Shown piece after piece: positions 32,541-43,928 of a stretch of 64,000 nucleotides of DNA. Numbering within the stretch: position 1 is the first letter of the stretch; each line of letters opens with the position of its first letter. The position numbers were made by a program, and so were the translations under genes. Source of the stretch: Gamarada debralockiae (Eukaryota > Ascomycota > Leotiomycetes > Helotiales > Hyphodiscaceae); assembly GCA_002803225.1 (NCBI GenBank), contig NXFV01001378.1:1-64000 (forward strand), in the 5' to 3' direction. Under the pieces are notes generated by a model, which was given only the letters and a program-made list of their open reading frames with translations, was not told the DNA's origin and made no database searches.

Positions 32541-33660
32541 GCCAATATGATGGACCACGTGAATGCCACGTTTGTGGACATCTGGCAACGTGTTTTGGCG
32601 ACGTAGCAAGAAGAAAGGGAGAGAGACCGTACCAAAGAGGAGAAACTCCTTCAAAGTCTGCCAATGGTCGACGCGTTGGTTTCTCAAGTGGAAGAGAAGA
32701 GAGAATCCACGGGCCAATGGCCCTGATATAGCAGGTTTGAGGCTGTGATTCTTGTGAGGGGCAATGAGTATACCTCTTGGCGTTGGTGTTTATGAAGAAG
32801 CTCGATTGGTCGGGCTACTCGCTGTATGCTTTTATGGCTGCAGAGAAGAAGCAGAAGGAGCCATTCCAACAAATGGATAGTGAAGCGGTTAGTCGTGGCT
32901 TCAGGAAGTACAAGCACAACACAAACACTACTTCGCTGATACTATGCCTTTGGAATGCCGTGAGAGTCAATGGAAGGAAGAAAGAGCTTGCATGAAAGCC
33001 CTGGCCCTCGGAGGACTCGACTTTATTGAGAGACACCCACCCAACAATGATATCAGCGGGTATCTTGTCCTAGGCCAAATGCTGCTATTCTTTGGCGATG
33101 AGGTGAATAAAATTCCCGCCTTTTCCTCGATCAAAGGACCATTGACTGACCCAAAGAAAGCGAAGCTTACGCTATTGCGGGCATGAAGAGCTCCAGACCG
33201 AGCGCGAGCAACGAATCATCATTAGAGACTTGACCTCAGCTATTCAGGCCGCCTACGCGATCAACCTCCATCCCCGGCGCCTCCTTATTCACCAACGCAA
33301 AACGACTCTAAAAGCAAGCACGAACATGGAGACCATCCCTATTCTGGGAATGCACTGGCCACTGCGCCGAGAATATCGAGGAGTACAGAGCGTGCGACAT
33401 TTTTCAGGAGACACTTTCGCAATGAGTGCATGACACGACTCGTCGATGGTAAGGGAATGTTCTTCAACTGCACTCCCTCGCACAAGTTCTTTCAGGTCTA
33501 CCCTCTGCCAGATTAGGTTGAAGATCCAGAGACGGTGACGATTGTCTGGCAGAAAGTTAAGAGGATAGATTGACTGGCTGGGCTGAGGAAAGAATGATTG
33601 GATTATGGATTTGTGAAGGAGGAGATGAGAATGCCGAGGCTTGATACCCTGGGTATTCTA
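32541..33660 (+). pseudogene. Remnant of an unidentified protein-coding gene
   Basis: Not recognised. Protein-like stretches run in order but in shifting frames: NATFVDIWQRVL near 32555, ALVFMKKLDWSGYSLYAFMA at 32777, FIERHPPNNDISGYLVLGQM near 33024, LTSAIQAAYAINL near 33230, then NECMTRLVDGKGMFFNCTP near 33420 and VEDPETVTIVWQKVKRID at 33517. Several TAG/TGA codons in the last part sit where Trp would be plausible. Both composition and order suggest one decayed gene of perhaps 330 codons on the + strand. No family is assigned. Confidence 0.4.
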
Positions 33661-35512
33661 CTTGAATGATTTCCGCTGTTCTATATCGATCTCTGTCGGT
33701 AAATTCAGCCTGGGAGCGTGGCTTGTTTTCGACGAATCACCGTTCCGCCAAGATTGTAACAAAGGGTGCTCGACCACTCTTCTCATCAGCAAGACTACTA
33801 CACTATGTCCTTATTTTCAGCAGCGACATTATCTCTTGATCATTCATCCTCCAAGAAGTGACCTTCATTGATGCGTAGCAAATCAGGAGTGTTGACCGTA
33901 CCTCTGCCTCTCATGAGCCCATGTTTATCTGCGTGACATGCCAAGCGATAGACCTATTCAAGATTTCCCAGCTGTATCGCTATTCTAAATCTCCACAGGG
34001 GCGGAAGCAACTCCCAGTCGGCTGGTCCCATCACACAACGTACAGGGCTTCGCGATCTTCGGCCATAAATTGCGCTTCATGCGCACTTTCTTCAAGGCTT
34101 CGAATGCAGACACAAAGTATCCAAACAAGCCACCCATCCAAGATGATGATTGCGTCAAACTGTTTGCACTTACTGCCAAAACATTATCTTCTGGGGAGTC
34201 GTCCAGAGGATGCGGCTTCATTGATGGGGTTGAAAGTCCAGGTTGGATCAGCGCAATCAGGGTCAATATCATACTGGAAGTCTCTTGACCTTTGGGCCGC
34301 CCCTGTAGTGAGTCTGGTGGCTTACAAATATCGAGAAGAATCAATTCGCGATAATAAACGCAGTCCAAATCCTCTAGCAGTCGATGTACTTCCCCGACCG
34401 ATTGGGCCTGCTGATGACATGACAATAGTCAATGTGGCTGAAAGATTGCGAAGCAAATCACAAAAAATGCCGAAAGACAACATCTGGACTTGGGAATGTT
34501 CTTGGGGGCCGAGGTTGTCACCCTTCCCACTCGAGTCTCGATGTTATCGGAATAGCCGAGAACGGACATCAACCGTTCTTCCTGGAACGAAAGGACTCAG
34601 GGGTAGATATCTTACCTTGAGCCACTGTTGGGGCTCTGTCAAAGTCACCACAACCACATGCTCAACTATAGGATTATTCAAGGATTGCATTTCAATGGAT
34701 GCTCTATGCCAGAACTTCGACGATATCCTCCGTTACAGAGCGTCTCGGCTTCCAATACCTTTGGATCAATTCTTTATGCATTATCCAAGACAGATATGAG
34801 GACTGGGATATAGAATCTTCGCAAATGGCGAGGATCTACAACCTATCAACCCTGACCATTTCAGCGGCCAGCGCCTCCTCAGCCGAAGATGGATTCCTCC
34901 GGCCAAGAATCTCATACGACGAAATTTCAGCCAAGCTACGTCATTGTGATCGTTAGGGCAACCCGAACAGTGATTACTACCTCGCTGAACTTGTCAGAGT
35001 CTTCGCCAAAGAAGTCGAGGACGGACCGCTCAACAAACGAGGCTGGACATTGCAGGAGCGTATTCTGTCCCGACGTAATGTTTTCTCCGGAAAAGACCAA
35101 TTCCACTGGGAATGTCAAGAAGCGCAGTTGAGCGAATCGACGACCTCATCAAGCAAGAATTCATCGACACAAAGCAGTGGTATTTCAGCATTACGCCTCA
35201 TCCTGCACCTGCCGCCAGCTGAGTATCAGAACGTGTACACGCTCTGGTACAACCTTGTGCAGCAATTTACCAAACGAGCCCTTATACAAGGCGCTGATAT
35301 TCTGCTCGCGTTATCTGGTATAATCAGCGTCTTCTACTAAAAACTGCAAGCCCAGCATAGTAATCGCTACGTTACCGGATTGTGGACTTGTGATCTTGCA
35401 CGTGGCTGATTGTTGAAGAGTTTCGGTCGTCTGCCTGAACACCAGCAGAAAGTGCGTCTACCTTCATTGTCGTGGTTAAGCCATTACGGGAGAATCGAAT
35501 GCGGATATGAGA

Positions 35513-35517
35513 TCAAT
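35513..35517. repeat. 5' target site duplication TCAAT (Copia copy 2)
   Basis: TCAAT is repeated at 40367-40371 beyond the right LTR. Confidence 0.8.
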
Positions 35518-35755
35518 TCTTGCAATATGGTCACGTGATAGACGAAAAGGGTAGGAGAATGTAATTGGATTATTAAGGTATAAAGATACTAGAGATACTA
35601 AAGAACAAACCAAGTACAGCAGTCTGTACTTATAGACAGGAATCCTCCCTATAACTTTATAGGACGCATTACACTGTTACACTATGTAATGGCATGTGAC
35701 GTCATATGTCTAGTCAGTACCGAGAAACCCAAGTCACTAATTACTTGTTCTAATA
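35518..35755 (-). repeat. LTR, copy 2 left
   Basis: 238 bp. The + strand starts TCTTGCAATATGG and ends TTCTAATA, where CAACA has become TAATA by two C-to-T changes. Confidence 0.9.
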
Positions 35756-38700
35756 CGCCTCTTTAATCAAAGATCTAGTTTTTAATCTACTTTATTCCTA
35801 TTAGGTCCTTAAGCTTTTTAAAGTGTTTCTTATTAAGTGACTTAGTTAAAATATTAGTTATATTCTTACCTGACGCTACGTGCGCTAATACAATTATACC
35901 CTTTTTAATGTAGTCTTAAATAAAATAGTATTTAATATTAATATATTTTATATACTAGCTAAACTAAGTGTTTTTAATATAGTTAATAACTCCTTTATTA
36001 TTAATATTAATAATAACTAAGTCCTAGTATAAGCTTAGTTTAAATAGAAGTTATTATAGCTAAAGGGTCTTTTTAATTACTTTTGTAAGTGTAATGTATT
36101 TAGCTTTAAAGGTACTTGTTATAATTGTCTTTTGCTTAACAGATACCGCGGATATAATAGAATTGTATAATTTTAGTATATACCCAATAGTCGACTTATA
36201 GTCTATATTATTACTTCCCTAGTCTATATCTACAAAGCTTATTAGGCCTTTTAAATAGTTAAAGCTATATAAGACCTTTAGGTCACGCGTACTCTAGAGG
36301 TACTTAAGTACCTTTATTTAAGCTAAGTAATATATTAAAGTAGACACTAAGTTAAACCTTCTAAAGTAGCCTATAATATATATAATATTAAATTTATAAC
36401 CTAGGCTAAGCTATATCTTTAACCTTATAATTTACTAGTATTTTTTTTAATTAAATAGTAAATTACTAAGTATAATCTTAGCTAATAATAGTATATTAAT
36501 AAGCTTACTCTCTTCTATTTTAAACCTCTTTAAAATATTACTAATATAATGTAATTAGTAAAGAAATAGTAATTTATCCTTTAAGCGTTTGATTTATATA
36601 CTTAAGAAGTTCTTTACTTTTTTTATATTAAATATATTAAAATATTATTTAAGTGTCTCCTTTAATTAATTAATTTATATTATACTTACCCTTATAATTA
36701 TTAGGTTGTCTATATAGATTGTAATAAATAGGGGGGCGCCTCCTATGCCTATGCCTCCTAAGTCTAGTAGGTCTTATCTAATATAAATAAATGGGTTATA
36801 TAACGATTTTTTAAGTCCTTGTAGTGCAAGGAACTTATTAATGACCTTGTACTATACACATAGTGCTTGCTTAAGACTATACAAGCTTTTCCTTAGCTTA
36901 TATACTAGCTCTTAATTATTAATATACCTAAGGGGCTATTTTATGTATATCTCTTTGTCAAGGCCCCCATATAAGAAGGCTATTTTGACGTCTATCTAGT
37001 GCACGTGCAGGTCATACTTAGCTGCAATGGCAAGTAGTACTCATATACTTATTAGACAAGCTACTAGTGTATACATTTTGAAGTAGTCCTAGCTATAGAC
37101 TTAGCTACAGCCATGTATTACAAGCCTGGCTTTGTAGTGCCCAAAGCTCTTAACCTTAAAGACCCACTTGTATATAATTATGTCACAATTCCTGGGTCTC
37201 TTCACTAGGTCTTATATATGATTTTTGCGTAAGCTACACATTTCTTTAGTAATAGCCGCCTTCTACTTATCTTTATCTAGTCCCCTTAAAGCCTTATTAA
37301 TATTAAAGGGCTTATATAATTAGGGGGACTATTAGGCTATAAGAGCGCTTATATCTAAAGGAGGCTCCCTACCCTGCTACTACGCTAATTACTTTAATGC
37401 TAGACCCTAGTCCTTTTGTCTATACTTATATATAGTTTGTATTGCCTCTTTAACAATAGGCTATTATTAATTATTATTAAATATATTAGCTATAGATACT
37501 TAATTATATAATTTATCTTAATCTTTAGATAGCTCTTCCTTTTAGACTTTTTTAATATTTAATTGCCTTTTAGCAAATAAATAATTTTTTGGTTACTATA
37601 GTAATAGCTAGGTAGTAAGATTAGCTATAATAATTATATTACCTAGTAATATTAAAGTATTAAAGTTATTAAGTATATTACTACTCTTTAAAAGTACTTA
37701 ATTTAATTTTCTTTAATATTTAATTTCTTTTAACTAATTAAACTTAAATTTGTTTTCCTTTATCTTTATATAATTTAAAATAACTAATTACCTTTTAATT
37801 AGGTCTTAGATCTTATATCTTAACCCTCTATAGCTAACAAATATACCCTTTTATATATATAGTAAAAGCTTATACTATATATCTAGTTTAATAAGGTAGT
37901 ATATATATATAATACTTCTAAAGACCTTAAATTTAAAGATATTAGGCTTCTTATTAAACTATTCCTTATATAGTATTTTATTAAGTAGCAGTAACTAAGT
38001 TTAGTTAGCTATATATATATAATATATAGCTATAAATTCCTAGTATTCTATTAGTAACCTAGAGTCTTTTAGTAAGGCTTTAATTATATTAAGAATAGTA
38101 TAATTTCCTTACTTACTAATACTAACTTACTAATATATATATATTATTATATACTAAAGTATAATACTTTTACTTATTATTTAAGCTTTAAGCTCCTTAC
38201 TTTAATATTTAAAGGTATTATTAAGGCATATATAGTATACTTTCTTTTTAGTTTATATCTCTACTAGTACTATATAGTCTTATAAGAGCTTAAAGTAGCT
38301 TTTATAATTATTTAAAAAGTAAATATTCTAGAATTTAAATTTATTTATAAGTAATAAGTAATATTAATTACTTAAGATTAATTATATCTTAGTAAGTCTT
38401 TAGTAGTCTATATATATAATATATAAGGGACCTCCTTTAAAATTAACTAGTAATATATAAGCGAATATTAACTTTTTAATTAAGTAAGGCTTATAAGTTA
38501 TAAGGTTTAGCCCTTAAATATTAAGTCTTATAATATATTATTATATCTTCTAAATGTATTAATAGTTTATATAACTGTACTTCTAATGCTAGTCTAGTAT
38601 AGTATTTCTAAAGCTAGATACTATAGCTTAATATACTTATACTAGTCTAGTTCTAATTTAATTTAGTTAATATAAACCTAACTTCTTACAAAGTATTCTT

Positions 38701-40128
38701 ATAGCAACTATATAGCCCTTGTCTAATATAATGACCTTGTTGCCTATAAATTATACTTTAGCTCCTTTCTTAGCTAGTTATAAAATAAATAATAGGTATA
38801 TATTACTAAAGCTTTTAATATAATATACTTTAGAGATAGTTATCTCTTTTCTATTAGTAAGTACTAGGGTCACGTGACCTTTCCTAGTAGCCTAATATTA
38901 TAACCCGTCTCTAATTATAATCCAAAATAAAGTAATATTAGTAATATAGTCAAAAGTAAATATATCTTTAGTAAAATAATTAAATGCCCTTAAGTTAAAA
39001 TATTAATTATTTTGACTTATTTGTTATATGGCTAATATATAAAGTAAACCTTATAACTTTATAGGTTTATTTATAACTTAATAACTTTCGCTAAGGTATA
39101 TAAGTTTGTTTATATAATAGCTTTTATCTATAGAATAGCCTCTTTAGGCTATTTATATAATATATAGCTTATTATAACTTAAATATATTTTTATAATATT
39201 AGTTATTAATAGCTTTTACTTACTATTACTCGATTTAGTAATCTTTAGTAATATAATATAATATAGTATTATATAACTAGGTTTATTATACTAATAATAT
39301 ATATATAAGATTAAGTTAAAGCCTCCTTTGCCTTTACCTTTAGCTCTACTACCCCTTAAACCCCCTTTGCCCCCTTTATTAGCTTATAAAGTATAAGTAT
39401 TAAATAAGTTATTATTAGTACTATTTTTAATTAAAATAACGTCTCTCTTTTAGTATACTTTCTCCTTTAATAATATATTTTTTATTATATTAATATTATC
39501 TTATCTTATATAATAGATAACTTTAACTATATTATATAACTTTAGTAGTCTATATAAGAGATAGCTAGTATATATAATATATAAGATATTTCCCCTACTA
39601 GCTTAAATCTAAGTTATAAGGCTAATAACTTTATTTAAGTAGTCTTATATTTTATTTTTTTTGTCTAAGACTAGATAATTTAGCTATTATTTATATAGTA
39701 CCTAGCGAGTAGTTATAAAGTTTTTATTTTAACGTTTTAAGTAATTCTATATTATTAATACTATAGTTAAGTACTTAACTTTAACTTATACTTTTTAAAA
39801 GATTAAGAGACTAAAATAGTCTTTAATATCCTTTTAAGCTTCTTTCTTAAGTACATTTAATTTAGTATAGCTAGTCTTATTAATAAGTGTTTTAATAAAA
39901 CTCTATTATATAGTAGTACTTAACTTAGCTTACTTTAAGACAGTCTATACTTTGTTCTTTTAAGTAATATAATTCTAGTGTATAAGGAGTTTAAGCTTAA
40001 AGCCTCTTATTATAGTTATCTTAGCGTTTGATATTACTATAGCAATTATTAAGATAAGTAGTAAAGATAGTCGAAAATTAAAGTATATCGTCTAATTACA
40101 AGAGGAGACGCGAGCCGGGCTTATAACC

Positions 40129-40366
40129 TCTTACAATATAGTCACGTAATAGACAAAAAGGGTAAAAGAATATAATTGGATTATTAAGGTATAAAGATAC
40201 TAGAGATACTAAAGAACAAACTAAGTACAGTAGTTTGTACTTATAGATAGGAATCTTCCCTATAACTTTATGGGACGCGTCACACTATTACGCCATGTGA
40301 TGGCATGTGACGTCATGTGTCTAGTCAGCACCGAGAAACCCGAGTCACTAATTACTCGTTCCAACA
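40129..40366 (-). repeat. LTR, copy 2 right
   Basis: 238 bp. The + strand starts TCTTACAATATAG and ends CGTTCCAACA. The G of TGCAAT is A here. Confidence 0.9.
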
Positions 40367-40740
40367 TCAATTCTGCGCTTACAGTTGTCGGTGTAGAGGA
40401 TATAGACGTAGACGTCAAGCTCTTGGGCAAGGATCAATTCGGTTGTGTAGAGAGCGCAAAGCTCACATTCACTGGATACATCAAGGCAGTTACAACTATG
40501 ACGCGCACTGGCCCAAATTTTCAGTATGAGAATGGGTCGCAGGCCTTTATGTTTATATTAACGCAATTATGTTCGATAAACAGAAGCAGCAGATTGGCGC
40601 AGCCGTACTTGATGAGCCCAATATGCCACAATCAAAGCGGGGCACCTCTTTCGGTACGGAATATTGAGGCGCTGCTATTGAGAAAGGCAGATGGCGATGG
40701 TGTTGCTACCAAAGAGTAGGAACGGCTCGGATGGGGAACA

Positions 40741-42476
40741 GTGAGGTGAATAATGAGCGATCAGGTTTTCTTTTATGATGCTCCGAAGCATCAGATATCA
40801 ATCATCTGAATCAGGAAGATTGATGTTGAGCAGACGATAATGTGATGAGGATGCATGTTGATGTTGGATAACGTCGGAACCCAACACTTCATCGGTACAT
40901 CTATAATGCTAGAAGACCCACTTCTAACCGTTCATTTTAAATGGTGTAATAAAAGGTATATTACTTAAGGGGAGAATAGGCAGGACCGGTACCAGCACCT
41001 GCCATCACGTGCTTAATACACGTGACATACACCATCTTCGAATGAACTCCTTTCCCCATCTTAAACAGCGCCATCTCCATGGTCCAAGAATCCATTCATA
41101 GCCGATCCTATGCGCCCATCTGCACCTCGAATAGCGGTCAAAGACGCCCCTCACTCTCAGGTCTCTCTTATCGGCTTATCGACTACCGCATGGAGAATTT
41201 CGTGCATCACTTTGGCCCACCGACCAGACCTTCTCCAAGGAGAGGCGTTTTCTGACATGTCACTGTTGCACAAAGATGGAGTGCAGTGTCTAATTGAGCA
41301 TCAAATCCCAGTACTGCGTGAGACAGAACATGGGGATGCATTTGGTATTTATTGTACCCCTTGGGTTTCAACAGAGAAGCTCCGCTGCCTCAGGTACTTA
41401 CTAAGCCCTACGACAGCAGGAGGAAGGAAGGAGGTGAATCGAGAACTCCTTATCAGCCCCATCAATCACGCCCTACAGAAACTTTGAGGTAACGTGTGAG
41501 AAACGATGACTCTTAAGAATTGGCGGCTGTCATCCACAACGTGGGGCCGTTTGAAAGGAGTAACCCGCCACGTTCAAGTGAAACCCCTGATTCGTGTTAC
41601 GATTGGGCAGATGAAGAAATATCACCTCATCGGCTTGATGCTTTTTTTGGCGTCTAGATGGAAATATTGCTCGCCTTTATACTTGGAGTAGATTGGCTTC
41701 CGGAATTCGGGGAGATGTTGCGGTGGAATTGTGGAGCTGTGAGACACGATATCTGGGATGGCTGTAGAGGTGGTGTGAGGATTGTGTCATGATGGCTTTA
41801 ATATCATATGTTTGCTTCTGCGGGCAGTTTAAAAGGCGGTCGAGGAGAACTTAGAAGTTTGATACAGTAGAAATTCAATTGTAACTTTGCACGAGTTAGA
41901 AAACAGAACTGTTGAGATATTCCAATGCGTTGTCATCTTACTTCAGCCAATTGAAGCTCGCAGAAAAGGATTCTTCCGCTCCCGTCTCTAAAAACCAAAG
42001 TATCGCTAGCTTTGGATAGCTAGCTAAACCGGCTCAAGTATCTTAATCTGGGACCACTGTAAATTTACCCCTCCAACCGCACAATCGTATTGTACCACCA
42101 CCCACTAACTTGTGGGCTCCCCTCCCCTAAACCGCCACAACCATACATCGACCCAGAAAATGGCGTCCTCCTCTGGTGGTGGTCTCTCGTTTGCTCTCCT
42201 CCACCCCACTACTGCATTCAGCTCTACCACTTTCCTATTTGCTCTGCGTATCGCGTCTTGCCTCTCCCTCCCCTGCAACCAACCACCACCTCTTCGAGAT
42301 CCAGGTCAGTCCAAACCCGGACGCCCAATCCCACCACCGCCGCCGTGTTTCCCATCCATACAGCGACGCCATCCCAGCAGCCCATCTCGAAATTTTTATC
42401 GATCGTTTACTGTCTAGATTATCTGACACTACTCAGTCGACCCGACCTCACCTCTCTCCTCCCTCTTCTCTCCACG
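40741..42476. other. Gene-poor region upstream of APRT
   Basis: A 125-codon + frame at 41110-41487 and a 61-codon frame at 41506-41691 have no recognisable motif. 41990-42470 is the C/T-rich likely APRT promoter and leader. Confidence 0.4.
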
Positions 42477-43215
42477 ATGACCACACAACACCAGACACTC
42501 TCTGCACAACCACCCACTAACGCAGATAATGCCTCCACGAGAGTCGAGTCCCAGTCCTCCTCCGCTACCGCCAGTGCCGCCGAACTCGCCCGTCAACAGA
42601 TAAACCTAAAGGCCGCTCTACGCCAATTCCCTAACTTCCCGATCCCAGGCATCGATTTCGTCGACATCCTTCCCCTCTTCGCTGATAACGACTTACACCA
42701 ATCTCTAATCCGCGCCCTCGAGCTGCAAGTCCTGTCCGGTTTCAACAATGGCAAGAAACCTGATGTGATTGTTGGTCTTGATGCTAGGGGATTTTTGTTT
42801 GGTCCTAGTCTCGCTTTGAGACTTGGTTCGTCGTTTGCGCCGGTCAGAAAGCGAGGCAAGCTTCCGGGTCCGACTGTCGAGGCTATGTTTGAGAAGGAGT
42901 ATGGTCAAGATTACTTTCAGATGCAAGGCGATGCCGTGAAGCCGGGTCAGACTGTTTTGGTGGTTGATGATATTATTGCAACTGGTGAGTGCTTACTTGT
43001 GAATCCTATTACTTGATCGCACGAGGAACCCTAGACTGATTCTTCTGGCAACAGGTGGATCTGCCGCTGCTGCTGGTGAACTCGTTGAAAAGCTAGGTGG
43101 AACATTAGTCGGATACCTCTTTATACTCGAACTTGACTTCCTCAAAGGACGCGATAAGCTCTCCGCACCGGTCGTCACACTCCTCCGCGATGAAGTAATG
43201 GGCACGGATCGATAA
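42477..43215 (+). CDS. apt1: Adenine phosphoribosyltransferase
   Basis: Purine salvage: adenine + PRPP to AMP + PPi, cytosolic. Exons 42477-42984 and 43055-43215 join inside the PRPP loop ([21 protein letters not shown]) and give 222 aa. Other family marks: [34 protein letters not shown], and [12 protein letters not shown] followed by [10 protein letters not shown]. The ATG at 42477 gives a 40-residue Ser/Thr/Ala-rich extension before the fold. The frame is open further upstream to 42090, but that part is Pro/Ser low-complexity and looks like C/T-rich leader. The gene name follows yeast usage; the symbol is by homology. Confidence 0.93.
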
Positions 43216-43928
43216 GCCCATCCTGGGTGGTTATTTCTTTTGGACTTTCGTTGGCGTTAGTGGTACTGGGCATTCAACATAGACAGCATTGCATTTGGAA
43301 TCTAAGGAGGAGGTATGGTTCTCTTCATCTGGTGTTTCTAACGGGCTTGGATATGATGGCTTCTATAGGAAGTAATACGTACGAGTACAGATTGTATGTT
43401 GATGGAAATGGCTTGCATAGTCTGTTCTTGAGCGACGACAATTAGGTCTCAATGGCAAGCAGTACATACTCGAGCTTATCCAGATGGTTACTGGGCCTCA
43501 GCTGTACACTCTTCGCTGCTCATCCAAGTCAAGTGGCTAAAGGGATGGGCAAAGTTTCTGTCCCATCCATCAGTGTGCTGCACAGTCAGAATTACTCAGA
43601 CTAGTTTTTTGCAGATTTCAGAATCACTCACTCCTCTCAACGAGTATACTAAAAGCAAATCTAAAATACCTCAAACTCCTTCGGAGCTAAATATCGCCAG
43701 CATGTGAAATATTGTGAAGCCCAAAATTCCCGCGATAAGGGTCCACTTCAGGGCGGAAGATCCCGCGTTGCCGAACAGCGTCATCGGACCCTGAAATAAA
43801 CATTTCCATGCTTGTACCAAACATTACACGTCTCTCAGCGTCGTCTCACGTCGACACCACTCCATATTCACCACCAACCATGATACTGGCTATCATTAAT
43901 CCATAAAGAGAGGAAGCGAGAGTTGGGA
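43216..43928. other. Intergenic, no gene seen
   Basis: 3' flank of the APRT gene and 5' flank of the membrane protein gene. Confidence 0.5.

Larger units (their letters stand above)
35518..40366 (-). mobile_element. RIP-degraded Ty1/Copia retrotransposon, copy 2
   Basis: 4849 bp, same family, orientation and internal order as the element at 3097-8395, without the MITE (the length difference is exactly 450 bp). LTRs of 238 bp at 35518-35755 and 40129-40366. The reverse-transcriptase box near 36706-36720 (minus) now reads YIDNL: one catalytic Asp is Asn by a G-to-A change. No long open frame. The interior is very TA-rich. Primer-binding site CGCGAGCCGGGCTTATAACC at about 40109-40128. Confidence 0.93.
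33921..40740 (+). pseudogene. HET-domain gene, frameshifted and split by Copia copy 2
   Basis: Order of HET landmarks on the + strand: MFICVTCQAIDLF at 33921, WLKDCEANHKKCRK near 34435, LRGRYLTLSHCWGSVK near 34590, LGFQYLWINSLCIIQDRYED near 34742 (Asp of the usual IDSLCI is Asn), KRGWTLQERILSRR near 35035, and PSLSWLSHYGRIECGYEINS ending at 35520. After the retroelement the frame resumes at 40367 with ALTVVGVEDIDVDVKLLGKD, GYIKAVTT and a C-terminal EALLLRKADGDGV-ERLGWG. At least three frameshifts occur before the insertion, and TAG at 40717 stands near the end. Excision of the element plus one TCAAT gives a perfect in-frame junction (EINS-ALTV), so the insertion hit a HET coding sequence. Dead gene. 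Confidence 0.88.

Noticed and set aside
32142..32717. 191-codon minus-strand frame upstream of rae1
   Set aside because: No motif, and it overlaps protein-like + strand segments that make a better gene remnant.
42090..42476. N-terminal extension of APRT from an upstream in-frame start
   Set aside because: The extra sequence is Pro/Ser/Thr low complexity from a C/T-rich leader, and the family fold begins well after the ATG at 42477.
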